Source: Methylobacterium persicinum
Lineage (GTDB): Bacteria > Pseudomonadota > Alphaproteobacteria > Rhizobiales > Beijerinckiaceae
Assembly: GCF_022179525.1 (NCBI RefSeq)
Contig: NZ_BPQX01000056.1
Coordinates: 1 to 64,000 of the forward strand
Length of the DNA stretch: 64,000 nt
Direction of reading: 5' to 3'
Part shown: positions 33,949-42,039 of the stretch, in pieces
How the letters are laid out: each line of letters begins with the position of its first letter
Numbering within the stretch: position 1 is the stretch's first letter
The notes under the pieces: model-generated
Told to the model about the DNA's origin: nothing
The model's database searches: none
Seen by the model: only the letters and a program-made list of their open reading frames with translations
Translations under genes and position numbers: made by a program

Positions 33949-35006
33949 CCTTGACCCCTGTGCCTCACGAACCATTCCGCTCCGTCAAGCGGAGGATCGG
34001 TCTCCTCGCCGTGCTGCTGGTGGCCGGCAATGCCGGGGCGTGGCTCTGGGCATGGAGCGCCTTCGCCGGTCGCCCCACCCTGCTGTCGACGGCGCTCCTG
34101 GCCTACGTCTTCGGGCTGCGCCACGCCGTCGATCCCGACCACATCGCCGCCATCGACAACGTCACCCGCAAGCTGATCCATGCGGGCCAGCGTCCGGTCT
34201 CCGTCGGCTTCTGGTTCGCGCTCGGCCATTCCACCGTCGTGGTGGCCGCCGCCACGGCCGTCGCCCTAGCGACCACGAGCCTGCTCAGCGCCTCGGACGG
34301 GTTCCGGCAGATCGGCAACCTGATCGGCACCGGCGTCTCGGCCGGATTCCTCATCGCCATCGGGCTAGCGAATCTCGTGGTGCTGGCCGGGCTCGGGCGC
34401 AGCTTCCGGCAGGTGCGCCGCTCCGGCCGCTACGAGGAGGCCGATCTCGACGGGTTGCTCGCCGGCCAGGGCTTCCTCGCCCGCCTCCTGCGCCCGCTGT
34501 TCCACCTCGTCACTCGCTCCTGGCACATGTACCCGCTGGGCTTCCTCTTCGCCCTGGGCTTCGACACCGCCACGGAGGTGAGCCTGTTCGGCCTGTCGGC
34601 GGCCGAGGCGAGCCGGGGCGCCGACCCGTGGGCGGTCCTGGTCTTCCCCGCCCTGTTCACCGCCGGCATGGCCCTCATCGACACCGCCGACGGCGTGTTG
34701 ATGCTCGGCGCCTACAGCTGGGCCACCGTGCGGCCGATGCGCCGGCTCCTCTACAACCTGACCGTCACGTCGATCTCGGTGGTGGTCGCCCTGCTGATCG
34801 GCACGCTGGAGGCGCTGAACCTGATCGCCGACAAGCTCGGCCTTCAGGGGAGCTTCTGGAGCTGGGTCGGCTCCGTGAACGACCATTTCGGCATGGTCGG
34901 CTTCGGCATCGTCGGCTTCTTCGCGGCGGCGTGGCTCTTGTCCAGCCTCGTCTACCGCTTCGGCGGGGCCGACAGGATCGCCGTCCCGCCCCCCGGGCCC
35001 CGATGA
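33945..35006 (+). CDS. HoxN/NixA-family nickel/cobalt permease (NiCoT)
   Basis: A 353-aa polytopic membrane protein. The signature RHAVDPDHIAAIDN contains the HX4DH motif that binds Ni2+ or Co2+ in helix II. Also present are FWFALGHSTVV and LGFDTATEVSLFG, the other two NiCoT signatures. About eight hydrophobic segments are seen, and a charged loop (RSGRYEEADLDGLLAGQ) lies mid-protein. The GTG start overlaps the stop of the upstream unknown gene by four bases. It imports nickel or cobalt in one subunit with no ATPase. No cobalamin riboswitch is visible upstream. Metal preference is not decidable here; no urease or hydrogenase genes lie in this window. Confidence 0.92.
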   Translation: MTLTPVPHEPFRSVKRRIGLLAVLLVAGNAGAWLWAWSAFAGRPTLLSTALLAYVFGLRHAVDPDHIAAIDNVTRKLIHAGQRPVSVGFWFALGHSTVVVAAATAVALATTSLLSASDGFRQIGNLIGTGVSAGFLIAIGLANLVVLAGLGRSFRQVRRSGRYEEADLDGLLAGQGFLARLLRPLFHLVTRSWHMYPLGFLFALGFDTATEVSLFGLSAAEASRGADPWAVLVFPALFTAGMALIDTADGVLMLGAYSWATVRPMRRLLYNLTVTSISVVVALLIGTLEALNLIADKLGLQGSFWSWVGSVNDHFGMVGFGIVGFFAAAWLLSSLVYRFGGADRIAVPPPGPR

Positions 35007-35010
35007 GGCG

Positions 35011-35790
35011 TCACGCGCCCTTCAGGAGGCGGGGCAGATCGCCTTGGAAATAGTACGGCCCGACATGCACGGAGCGGACCCAGGGGGCGGCGTAGACCGC
35101 GCCGCCGATGTCCCGCCACCGCTTGCAGAAGGTGATGTCTTCCGAGAGCAGCCGCCCGTCGGGCTCCCGGTCGAAGGCGAAATATTCGACCAAAGTCTCG
35201 ACGCCGGGCACGAGGTGCCGGTACGAATCGGGGAACCGGCTTCGCGCCTTGGGATAGGAGCGGTCGAGTTCGGCCAGGGCCGTCCGGGCGAGGAGCATCA
35301 GACCCGCGCCGCCCGCGTGGATCGGGTTCAGCTGGTCGGGCTCGAAGGCGGTCTGGTCCTCCAGCCCGTAGAAGTTCGTCGTATAGTCCGCCGCGCGCAG
35401 GGCGACTTCCGCCGGGGGAAGGTCCGGCCGGTTCCGGGCCGTTTCGACCACCGCTTTCCAGTTGATGTGCTTGGCCGGATAGGGGCCGAGGACGACATCC
35501 TTCTGCTCATGGAACATCCGCAGGATGTCCTCACCCTCGAAGCCGAGATCGGCATCGACGAAGAGCAGATGCGACAGGTCGCTGTGGTTCATGAAGGCAG
35601 ACGCCGCGACGTTGCGATGCTCGTGCAACAGGGCGGTTCCGCTCACGTAGAAGTATTCGAACCCGATCCCGGCCTCAAGGCAGGCCCGCTGCAGCGACAG
35701 CAGACCCGTGACGTAGGGCATGAAGCAGGCGGCCCCGTAGACCGGCGAGGCGACGTAGATGCCGGGGCGGACGGAAGCCGGTGCGACCAT
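35011..35790 (-). CDS. putative GT-A-fold glycosyltransferase
   Basis: A 259-aa soluble protein with a GT-A look. It has IYVASPVYGAACFMPYVTGL at the N-terminus, HEHRNVAASAFMNHSDLSHL, then LLFVDADLGFEGEDILRMF, whose DAD can serve as the DxD metal site, and a C-terminal EDITFCKRWRDIGGAVYAAP typical of GT2-like acceptor loops. No membrane segment or signal peptide. It ends four bases after the convergent NiCoT gene. The reaction is not determined; a hypothetical-protein call would be equally fair. Its upstream space (35791-36017) contains only a weak promoter-like AT stretch around 35930 and the hairpin of the copper-chaperone gene. Confidence 0.6.
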   Translation of the reverse strand: MVAPASVRPGIYVASPVYGAACFMPYVTGLLSLQRACLEAGIGFEYFYVSGTALLHEHRNVAASAFMNHSDLSHLLFVDADLGFEGEDILRMFHEQKDVVLGPYPAKHINWKAVVETARNRPDLPPAEVALRAADYTTNFYGLEDQTAFEPDQLNPIHAGGAGLMLLARTALAELDRSYPKARSRFPDSYRHLVPGVETLVEYFAFDREPDGRLLSEDITFCKRWRDIGGAVYAAPWVRSVHVGPYYFQGDLPRLLKGA

Positions 35791-35976
35791 GGTTGCAGAT
35801 GCTCCGTGGATCGTGGCGGCGGGCGACCTTCGAGGGGTGATCCGCAGTCCAGCGAGGTATCACGGTCGCTCTAGCGCGGGACACGAGCGAAGCCAACACA
35901 CTATTGGCCTCGGTTCGGCCCAAAAACAAAGTAATTAGATTGTATTAATGAGATAGCTCATACTGGAGGTTGAAAT

Positions 35977-36010
35977 GTCGGCGCGCCCGGTTCCGCGGGC
36001 CGGGCGCGCC
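35977..36010 (-). terminator. hairpin after the copper chaperone gene
   Basis: An 11-bp GC stem, GGCGCGCCCGG and CCGGGCGCGCC (35980-36010) with a 9-base loop. It lies just past the stop of the PCuAC gene on the minus strand and is followed by ATTTC, a weak U-tract. Probable terminator. Confidence 0.6.
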
Positions 36011-36017
36011 CAGGGGT

Positions 36018-36524
36018 TCAGTGCTGGTGTGACGCGCCGTGCTCCATCTCCATGCCCCCTTGCCCCGGAGCCTTGGCGGCGAGGCTCTCGACGGTGAAGG
36101 TCACCGGCACCGAGCCGGCTTTGGCGAAGGTCAGGGTACCCTTCACGGTCTGGCCCTTCTTCAGGGGATCCTTCAGGCCGAGGAACATGAGGTGGAGGCC
36201 GCCGGGCTTGAGGGTCACCGTCTCGCCCGGTTTGACCACGAGCCCGTTCTCCACGGGGGCCATCTTCATCACGCCGCCCTCCATGGACATGGAATGGATC
36301 TCGACGCTGCCGGCCTCGTCGAAGGTGCCGCCGGTCAGGGTGTCCGGCTCCGCGCCGGTATTCGTGACGCTGAGATAGCCCCCCGCCACCTTCGCCCCGT
36401 TGGGGGTCGCCCGGGACCAGGGCTGGCCGATCTTCAGCGCGCCGGCGGTGACGTCCCCCGCGATGGCCGCTCCGGCGAGGAGGGACGAGAGGCAGGTGAG
36501 CAGAACGAGGGTCGGGATGCGCAT
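36018..36524 (-). CDS. periplasmic copper chaperone PCu(A)C
   Basis: A 168-aa protein. An N-terminal signal peptide (MRIPTLVLLTCLSSLLAGAA, cleavage near AIAG) leads into the PCuAC fold with WSRATPNGAKVAGGYLSV. The copper ligands follow the family pattern: EIHSMSMEGGVMKM, then about 20 residues on GLHLMFLGL. The tail GMEMEHGASHQH adds Met and His. These proteins deliver Cu(I) to cytochrome oxidase or to efflux partners in the periplasm. The open frame extends upstream to 36881, but the ATG at 36524 is the signal-peptide start, with GGAG upstream. It is followed by a hairpin. Neighbours do not include an oxidase, so the client is unknown. Confidence 0.85.
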   Translation of the reverse strand: MRIPTLVLLTCLSSLLAGAAIAGDVTAGALKIGQPWSRATPNGAKVAGGYLSVTNTGAEPDTLTGGTFDEAGSVEIHSMSMEGGVMKMAPVENGLVVKPGETVTLKPGGLHLMFLGLKDPLKKGQTVKGTLTFAKAGSVPVTFTVESLAAKAPGQGGMEMEHGASHQH

Positions 36525-36618
36525 CGGGCGTCGCTCCGTGACGGGATGAAGGCGGAAACCGGCGGTCCACGCCGCCCGTCGCCCGCGGGGCGGATCTAAG
36601 GCCGCGCTCCCGACCCGG

Positions 36619-38430
36619 TCAACGCGGGGCGTCGGCATCGCCGGGTGCGGGTGCCGGACCTTCCGCGGTGAGGCGGACGACCTCCGCCCGGAGGGCCTCC
36701 ACCACCGCGTCCCAGGCGCCGGGCTGGCTCTGGGTGGCGACGCGCAGGGTCGGATACCAGAGGGAGTGGCCCTCCCGGTTCGCCCAGGCCCAGGGCCGGT
36801 GGCACCCGGCCGCCGCCACGCCCGGCCGGCCGAGAGCGCCGGCGATGTGGAGCATCGCCACATCCGGGCCGATAACGGCATCGAGGTTGGCGATCAGGGC
36901 GATCATCTGCGCGAAATCGGCCAAATGGCGGCCAGCATCGATGGCCTCGGGCCAGTCCTTGAGCTCATGGCGGCCCTCATCGACCATCAGGCTGACCGCG
37001 CTCCCGTCGGGGGGCAGCGCCGCGCGGATCTGCGCCATTGGCAGCCCCCCTGCCCCGCGGTTCCAGGCGACGCCGATCCACGGCCGGGGATGCTCCTCCA
37101 GGGACCGGCGCCAGCGGTCCCTAAGGGCGGGGTCCGGGCTGAGATAGGGCTTCGACTCCCAAAGCCGGTCCGGCGACAGGGTAAAGCCCCGCAGCAGGCC
37201 CACGAAGGGGAATGTCGGCTCCCCGGGAGCGGACCGGGCGACGTCGAGGCTCACGGGGAGATGGGCGGCCAGGGTTGCGAAGGCCTCCGGCGCGCTCAGC
37301 TTCACCGTTCCCGCCGCATCCGCCAGGGCCGGCAGGAAGCGGGCGAGGAGGACGAATTCCCCCGCCGGCAGGTCCCGGGGGACGACGAGGCGGGACCCCG
37401 GGGGCACCTCCGCCTCCGCCTTTTCCGGGAAGCGGCCTTCGGCCAGGGCGATCTCGTCCCGGAGGGCCCGTGCCGTCGCGTGGTCGGGTTCGAGGGCCAG
37501 CGCGTGGTCGAGGAGCGGGGTCGCCGTGCCGGGGCGGCCCGCCTGCCGCGCCGCGATTGCCAGGGCGACCATCGCTTCGGCCGAGCGGGGGTTGGCCCGG
37601 GCGAACTGGGTGAGTTCGGCGAGGCCGGCTTCGGCCCGGCCGTCGGCGAGGTGGATCCGGGCGAGCAGCCCGCGCAGGCCGATATGGTTCGGCGCGAAGG
37701 CGAGGACGGTCCGGCAGGTCGCCTCCGCCTCGCCCATGCGCCCGGCCTCGGCTTGGCAGAGGGCGAGGTGTTCGGTGGTCTCTACGTCGAGGGGGGCGGC
37801 GAGGTGCGCCCGCTCGGCCAGGGCCAGGGCTTCCGCCGCATCGCCCTCCTGCAGGCAGCAGGCCGAGAGGTTCCGCAGGATCGCCGGATCTTCCGGTTGG
37901 CGGGCAAGGGCCTGCCGGAAGGCGGCGATCGCCGAAGGCCGGTCGTCCCGTGCCAGTGCGACGAGCCCGAGCAGCCCGAAGCCTCCCGCCGAATCGGGAT
38001 GGCGGTTGAGGAGGCGGGACGCCACCTCCTCCGCACCATCGCTGTCGCCGGCCATCAGCCGGGTCAGGGCCAGGGCGTGCAGGGGGGCCTCCCGGTCCGG
38101 CGCAAGGGCGGCGGCGCGGAGGAAACAGGCCTGCGCCTCAACGAGGCGGCCCTCCATCTGATGGAGCGTCCCCAAATTAGTGACGAGGCCAGAATGGTGT
38201 GGGTAGGCCGTCGTTGCCGGGCGGAGGATGGCGCCTGCCCGGGGCAAGTCTCCCGCGGCCAGGGCCAGGGCGGCCAGGGCGTTCAGGACGTCGGGATCGT
38301 ACGGGCGGAGCTTCAGCACCCCGTCGAGGAGAAATCCGGCCTCATCCAGGCGACCGGCGGCCATGAAGCGCTCGGCCGCCTTGATCTTGTCGCGGATCGT
38401 CGTGTCGAGGGGCCGCAGGGCGTCGGTCAC
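36619..38430 (-). CDS. TPR protein with glycosyltransferase-like C-terminal domain
   Basis: A 603-aa soluble protein. Residues about 10-340 are tandem tetratricopeptide repeats (for example AERFMAAGRLDEAGFLLDGV, NLGTLHQMEGRLVEAQACFL, AIAAFRQALARQPEDPAILR). Residues about 350-590 look like a GT-B C-terminal half with HPRPWIGVAWNRGAGGLPMA and NLDAVIGPDVAMLHIAGALG, as in TPR-OGT/GT9-like proteins. It begins four bases after DUF3540 and ends the T6SS spike cassette, so it may be a cargo adaptor or a modifier of the neighbouring gene's product. The active site is not clearly complete. No signal peptide. Confidence 0.7.
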   Translation of the reverse strand: MTDALRPLDTTIRDKIKAAERFMAAGRLDEAGFLLDGVLKLRPYDPDVLNALAALALAAGDLPRAGAILRPATTAYPHHSGLVTNLGTLHQMEGRLVEAQACFLRAAALAPDREAPLHALALTRLMAGDSDGAEEVASRLLNRHPDSAGGFGLLGLVALARDDRPSAIAAFRQALARQPEDPAILRNLSACCLQEGDAAEALALAERAHLAAPLDVETTEHLALCQAEAGRMGEAEATCRTVLAFAPNHIGLRGLLARIHLADGRAEAGLAELTQFARANPRSAEAMVALAIAARQAGRPGTATPLLDHALALEPDHATARALRDEIALAEGRFPEKAEAEVPPGSRLVVPRDLPAGEFVLLARFLPALADAAGTVKLSAPEAFATLAAHLPVSLDVARSAPGEPTFPFVGLLRGFTLSPDRLWESKPYLSPDPALRDRWRRSLEEHPRPWIGVAWNRGAGGLPMAQIRAALPPDGSAVSLMVDEGRHELKDWPEAIDAGRHLADFAQMIALIANLDAVIGPDVAMLHIAGALGRPGVAAAGCHRPWAWANREGHSLWYPTLRVATQSQPGAWDAVVEALRAEVVRLTAEGPAPAPGDADAPR

Positions 38431-38433
38431 CGG

Positions 38434-39075
38434 TCATCCCATCGTGATGCGCTGGCCGTCGAGGCGCAGGTCGTCGGCCACGGCGACGACCTTGCTGGCC
38501 GCCGATTCCGCCGCCATGCCCCCGACCTTCACCAAGCGGGTCTCGGCCCGGAGGGTGTCGGTTTCCTCGACCACGGCCGTGCGGGTGACGGCCTTCTCGA
38601 CCATCGTTCTCGCGTTGGTCTCGTGGGTCTGTGCCGAGAGCTGGAAGCGCTCGACCACGCCGGTGATGCGCTTACCCAGCCATGTGGTGGCCTCGGCGAC
38701 GAGGGCGAGGCTGCGCCCCCGCAGGTCGAGCCGATCCCCCTCAAGCGACAGGCGCCGCCGGGCGGTGAGGGACAGGGACTCCCCGGCGATGGCCAGGGGC
38801 CCTCCCCCCGGCACGGACACGGTGGCCGGGCCGCCGCCGGGCCGCCGGAGCACCTGGACGACGAACAGCCCGTCCTCCCCCCCGAAGGTCAGCACGGTAT
38901 CCCCCGGCCGGGGCCGGACGAGGCACCCCGTCGCCACCGCCGCGTCGAGGCGTTGCCCGTCGCGTTCGATAACGGCCCACTCGCCGGAATCGGACAGGGC
39001 GACGAGCGTCGCTGCGGTAAGGGGAGATTCATGGACGGTGTTGACAACGAGGGTTTCGAGGGCGTGATGGGACAT
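38434..39075 (-). CDS. DUF3540 T6SS spike-associated protein
   Basis: A 213-aa protein found in T6SS cassettes beside DUF2169 and DUF4150. The N-terminal half (about residues 10-80) reads like an OB fold: LVALSDSGEWAVIERDGQRL, LVRPRPGDTVLTFG, GLFVVQVLRR. The second half (about 85-210) alternates hydrophobic and polar residues (ATVSVPGGGPLAIAGESLSL, RRLSLEGDRLDLRGRSLALV) as in the gp5/VgrG beta-helix. This suggests a spike-like trimeric rod. It lies between the AT-rich gene upstream (2-base gap) and the TPR protein downstream (3-base gap). GC here is about 70% (42 of 60 bases at 38941-39000). Confidence 0.75.
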   Translation of the reverse strand: MSHHALETLVVNTVHESPLTAATLVALSDSGEWAVIERDGQRLDAAVATGCLVRPRPGDTVLTFGGEDGLFVVQVLRRPGGGPATVSVPGGGPLAIAGESLSLTARRRLSLEGDRLDLRGRSLALVAEATTWLGKRITGVVERFQLSAQTHETNARTMVEKAVTRTAVVEETDTLRAETRLVKVGGMAAESAASKVVAVADDLRLDGQRITMG

Positions 39076-39077
39076 AT

Positions 39078-40460
39078 TCAGTTCATTATGTTGACTTCTG
39101 CAAATGAATATTTGCCGATGGACTTTTCGGTTTTGAATTTATTGATTTTTTCTTCATATTCCGCTCTCCTTTTCGCTATAAAATCAGAGCTAAAGCCAAA
39201 ATTTGTTTCTTTTTGCTCGTAGATTACATTAGAATAGCTTGTCAGAGCCTTTTTGGCATCGAGTGTTCCAACGGTCTTAACATCGCTAAATGCTACTTGT
39301 TTGAAGTCGTTGAGGGTAACAAATTTACTATCGCTCCCCACAACACTTTTCGCCGACAAACCCATTATGGTTTTAACTTCACGACCTAATATAAAATCAG
39401 ATTTTGAGCCGAAGAAAGAGTTAAAAACCCCGGAAAGACAAATGTTAATTTCACCCGACCCTGTAAGTGAAAATTTGGTGGCTATTTTGAGGTTGGTTTC
39501 ATGCCCCAACACCAGCGAGGTCACCGCTGCCATCTTCATGCTGGTATCAGCACCGTGAATGCGTGAGGTTTTCTTGCCTATCAACAGTTCGGAGGTGTCT
39601 CCGTGCACGACCTTCGAACTGTCTCCATAGGTCCTGTCATCGAGATTTCCGAATGCGGTTTGCTTGATGTATCCAGATGCAGTAATTTCGACGTTGGCTG
39701 GATCGTTCGCGACTTGTTCACCGACCTCGCCGGTCATGCCGGCAGAGATAAAGATCCCGTTCGCGGCCGACAGGGCGTATTTTCCGTCCTGAACATGATA
39801 CGACGAATCATAATCCGTGACTTCGACAGAGTGACCTCTGCCGTACTTCATCAAAGCCGAACCTATGATATTCTCTTGGAGATCATGATTGGTATATATA
39901 AGAATTCCATTATTTTTAGAATTGAGATGGGCAAATGTGCTGACATGGATCTTCTCGGTTGCTTGTGTCGTGGTCACATAATTCTTGGCGGGATCGTGGC
40001 ACGTATTCGCTTTCGCGGCTTCCGAGTTTGCCTCTGCCCCAACATGCTCGTCTGTCACACGGCTGAGACTTGTGGCCAAGTTCGTGACCAGAGACGCCTC
40101 TGTATGGATATCATCGACATTCAGGTAGCTTCCCAACCGAATGTATGACGTCTGCTCGATGTAGGAATTTGGCGTATCGGCTTGAACGAACCGAAATTGC
40201 GGCCCGTTTACCAAGGCCGCTTCGGCTGTAAGGTAATCCTCTAGATCCTTGCTTTTTTTAAGATTCGGGTCATCGTTGGCCGTTGTGTCTGGAGAATTGC
40301 TTTGATTTACCGGGCTTTCGACCTTTTTATGCTTGAGATTGTTCGAATTTTCATTCGGCTCGTGGAAGATGTGCGGATCCTTGGACGTAGTTCCCTGCGA
40401 AGCCTTTGGTGGCTCTGTCGTCGCTTTGGGGGTCGTTTGATCTGTCTGAGTGTTGGCCAT
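39078..40460 (-). CDS. unrecognised AT-rich protein in the T6SS spike cassette (460 aa), candidate effector or needle extension
   Basis: No family recognised. Residues 1-75 are low-complexity Thr/Pro/Ser/Asn/Lys (MANTQTDQTTPKATTEPPKA), probably disordered. Residues about 185-410 alternate hydrophobic and polar residues with Gly/Asp turns, for example RTYGDSSKVVHGDTSELLIG, RIHGADTSMKMAAVTSLVLG and GREVKTIMGLSAKSVVGSDS. This resembles the beta-helical rods of gp5, VgrG or phage tail spikes. The last 35 residues are charged and helical. A consensus ribosome-binding site AGGAGG precedes the ATG at 40460. Base composition is far from its neighbours (19 of 60 G/C at 39121-39180, against about 70% next door), suggesting transfer. 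It starts about 95 bases after DUF4150 and ends two bases before DUF3540. A toxin domain is not evident, so it may be a structural extension rather than an effector. Confidence 0.7.
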   Translation of the reverse strand: MANTQTDQTTPKATTEPPKASQGTTSKDPHIFHEPNENSNNLKHKKVESPVNQSNSPDTTANDDPNLKKSKDLEDYLTAEAALVNGPQFRFVQADTPNSYIEQTSYIRLGSYLNVDDIHTEASLVTNLATSLSRVTDEHVGAEANSEAAKANTCHDPAKNYVTTTQATEKIHVSTFAHLNSKNNGILIYTNHDLQENIIGSALMKYGRGHSVEVTDYDSSYHVQDGKYALSAANGIFISAGMTGEVGEQVANDPANVEITASGYIKQTAFGNLDDRTYGDSSKVVHGDTSELLIGKKTSRIHGADTSMKMAAVTSLVLGHETNLKIATKFSLTGSGEINICLSGVFNSFFGSKSDFILGREVKTIMGLSAKSVVGSDSKFVTLNDFKQVAFSDVKTVGTLDAKKALTSYSNVIYEQKETNFGFSSDFIAKRRAEYEEKINKFKTEKSIGKYSFAEVNIMN

Positions 40461-40556
40461 CGAAGCCTCCTGATGCGTTTTAGGATTCGCCGATGAGTGC
40501 GCGGCGGGGCCGGGACGAAGCGAGCCACCTCCCCGTCATTCGAACCGGTAGCCCGG

Positions 40557-40961
40557 TCACCGCATGCTCATGACCTTGGTCTGCGATGGGGCGATCGTCA
40601 TGCCGACTGCATTAGGCACGGTGCCGTTCTGCTTCGTCGGCATCCCGAACTTCGCCACCGGTGCGCCGCAGAGGATGACGTTGCTCGATCCCATCGCCCC
40701 ACAGGCCGGTCCCATCCCCGTGTGAGACACGACACCGCCCATCGTCCCCGCCTCGTCGCCCTGGGACAAAGCCGTCTTCGTCATGAGGTTGTGGCTGGGC
40801 ATGCCCATCAGCATCACCTTCTGCTGGTTCGGCATCGCCATTGGCGTCTGGGCGATGTTGGGGAAGGGCATGGGGATCGGCCCGAAAGGGCCCGGCACCA
40901 AGCACACGTCCGGGAAGGCGAAATGCATCCCCGCCATCGGTCCGTTGCCATTCCAGTACAT
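40557..40961 (-). CDS. DUF4150 PAAR-like spike-tip protein
   Basis: A 134-aa PAAR-like protein. It opens MYWNGNGPMAGMHFAFPDVC and has PMPFPNIAQTPMA, GDEAGTMGGVVSHTGMGPA and GSSNVILCGAPVAKFGMPT, the conserved core of DUF4150. By family knowledge such proteins cap the VgrG spike and can carry cargo. No C-terminal toxin extension is present, only IAPSQTKVMSMR, so any effector would be a separate chain. The frame is open to 41216, but the ATG at 40961 gives the conserved N-terminus and overlaps the pentapeptide gene end by only a few bases off frame. Confidence 0.82.
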   Translation of the reverse strand: MYWNGNGPMAGMHFAFPDVCLVPGPFGPIPMPFPNIAQTPMAMPNQQKVMLMGMPSHNLMTKTALSQGDEAGTMGGVVSHTGMGPACGAMGSSNVILCGAPVAKFGMPTKQNGTVPNAVGMTIAPSQTKVMSMR

Positions 40962-40965
40962 CGTC

Positions 40966-42039
40966 TCACACCCTCTCGCCGGGCGGTGCGACCACCCCCG
41001 GATCGTAAAGTTCACCCACGGCCCGTTCCGGCACGGTCTCCAGCATCTCGCCGGAGCACCCGTGGAAGAGCGCGCCGTCCGTCCGGGCGCAGTGGAAATC
41101 CGTCCGCAGGAACCGGGCCCGGCTGAAATCCGCGTGGTCCAGCAGCGCGTGGGCGAAGCGGGCATAGGCCAGCCCGGCCTCCCGGAACGAGGCGGCCTGC
41201 GCCTGCACGCCGGCAAAGGTCGTCCTGTCCAGCAATGCCCCGTCGAAGCGGCAGCCCGGCGCCCGTGCCTCCTGGAAAACCGCCCCCGGCAGGTTCGCCC
41301 CCGTGAAGTCGGCGCCCCCCAAATCGGCCTTGGCGAAGATCGCCATGGGAGCCCGCACGTCCCGGAGGTTCGCCCCCGTGAGGCTCGCCTCCACGAGCAT
41401 CGCGCCGCTCAGATCGATCCCGGACAGGTCCGCCCGGTCGAGCTTCGCCTTCATCAGGTTGCACCGGGGCAGGGACAGGGAGCGCAGGTCCCGCCCGGTC
41501 AGGTCGCACTCCGTCAGCAGCAACATCTCGCAGCGCAGGCCCGTGAGGGCCGCCGATCGCAGATCGGCCTTGACGATGGCGGTGTTGGTCAGGGACGCCC
41601 CGGTGAGATCGATGTTGTCGAGGGTGCATTCCAGGATGCCGACGCCGGAGAAGGCGCCCTGGGCCAGGATCGCCCCCATGAGGCTGCCGCGCATCCAGGT
41701 GGTCCGGTCGAGGGTGCCGTAGGAGAGGTTCGCCCCTGCCATCGTGCATTCGATGAAGCTGGTGAGGGGCAGGCGGGCCCCCCGCCAGGAACTCTCCCCC
41801 GCGGCGCAGGAGATGAAGCTGCATTCCTCGATCACCGCATCGTCGAAGCGGCAGCCGGTCAGGTCGCACTGGACGAAGCTCAGGCCCTTGAGGCGCGCCC
41901 CGGCGAAGGACGCGCCGCGGAACGAGGTGGTCATCACCGCCCCCTCCCCGAGGCTCACCCCGGCGAGGTCGCAGCCGGCGAGGTTGCCGTCTTGGTAGGG
42001 CCAGCTATGGGCGAGGTGATCGAGCAGGTCCTCAACCAT
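40966..42039 (-). CDS. pentapeptide-repeat protein (T6SS cassette)
   Basis: A 357-aa protein made almost wholly of A(D/N)LXX pentapeptide repeats, for example SFRGASFAGARLKGLSFVQC, GTLDRTTWMRGSLMGAILAQ and LDRADLSGIDLSGAMLVEAS, expected to form a right-handed quadrilateral beta-helix. The C-terminus after about residue 345 is non-repetitive. The ATG at 42039 overlaps the end of the DUF2169 gene by eight bases. No signal peptide. Such proteins recur beside DUF2169/DUF4150/DUF3540 in T6SS loci; their exact role in the spike or cargo loading is unsettled. Its repeats look related to those in the C-terminus of the neighbouring DUF2169 fusion. Confidence 0.85.
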   Translation of the reverse strand: MVEDLLDHLAHSWPYQDGNLAGCDLAGVSLGEGAVMTTSFRGASFAGARLKGLSFVQCDLTGCRFDDAVIEECSFISCAAGESSWRGARLPLTSFIECTMAGANLSYGTLDRTTWMRGSLMGAILAQGAFSGVGILECTLDNIDLTGASLTNTAIVKADLRSAALTGLRCEMLLLTECDLTGRDLRSLSLPRCNLMKAKLDRADLSGIDLSGAMLVEASLTGANLRDVRAPMAIFAKADLGGADFTGANLPGAVFQEARAPGCRFDGALLDRTTFAGVQAQAASFREAGLAYARFAHALLDHADFSRARFLRTDFHCARTDGALFHGCSGEMLETVPERAVGELYDPGVVAPPGERV

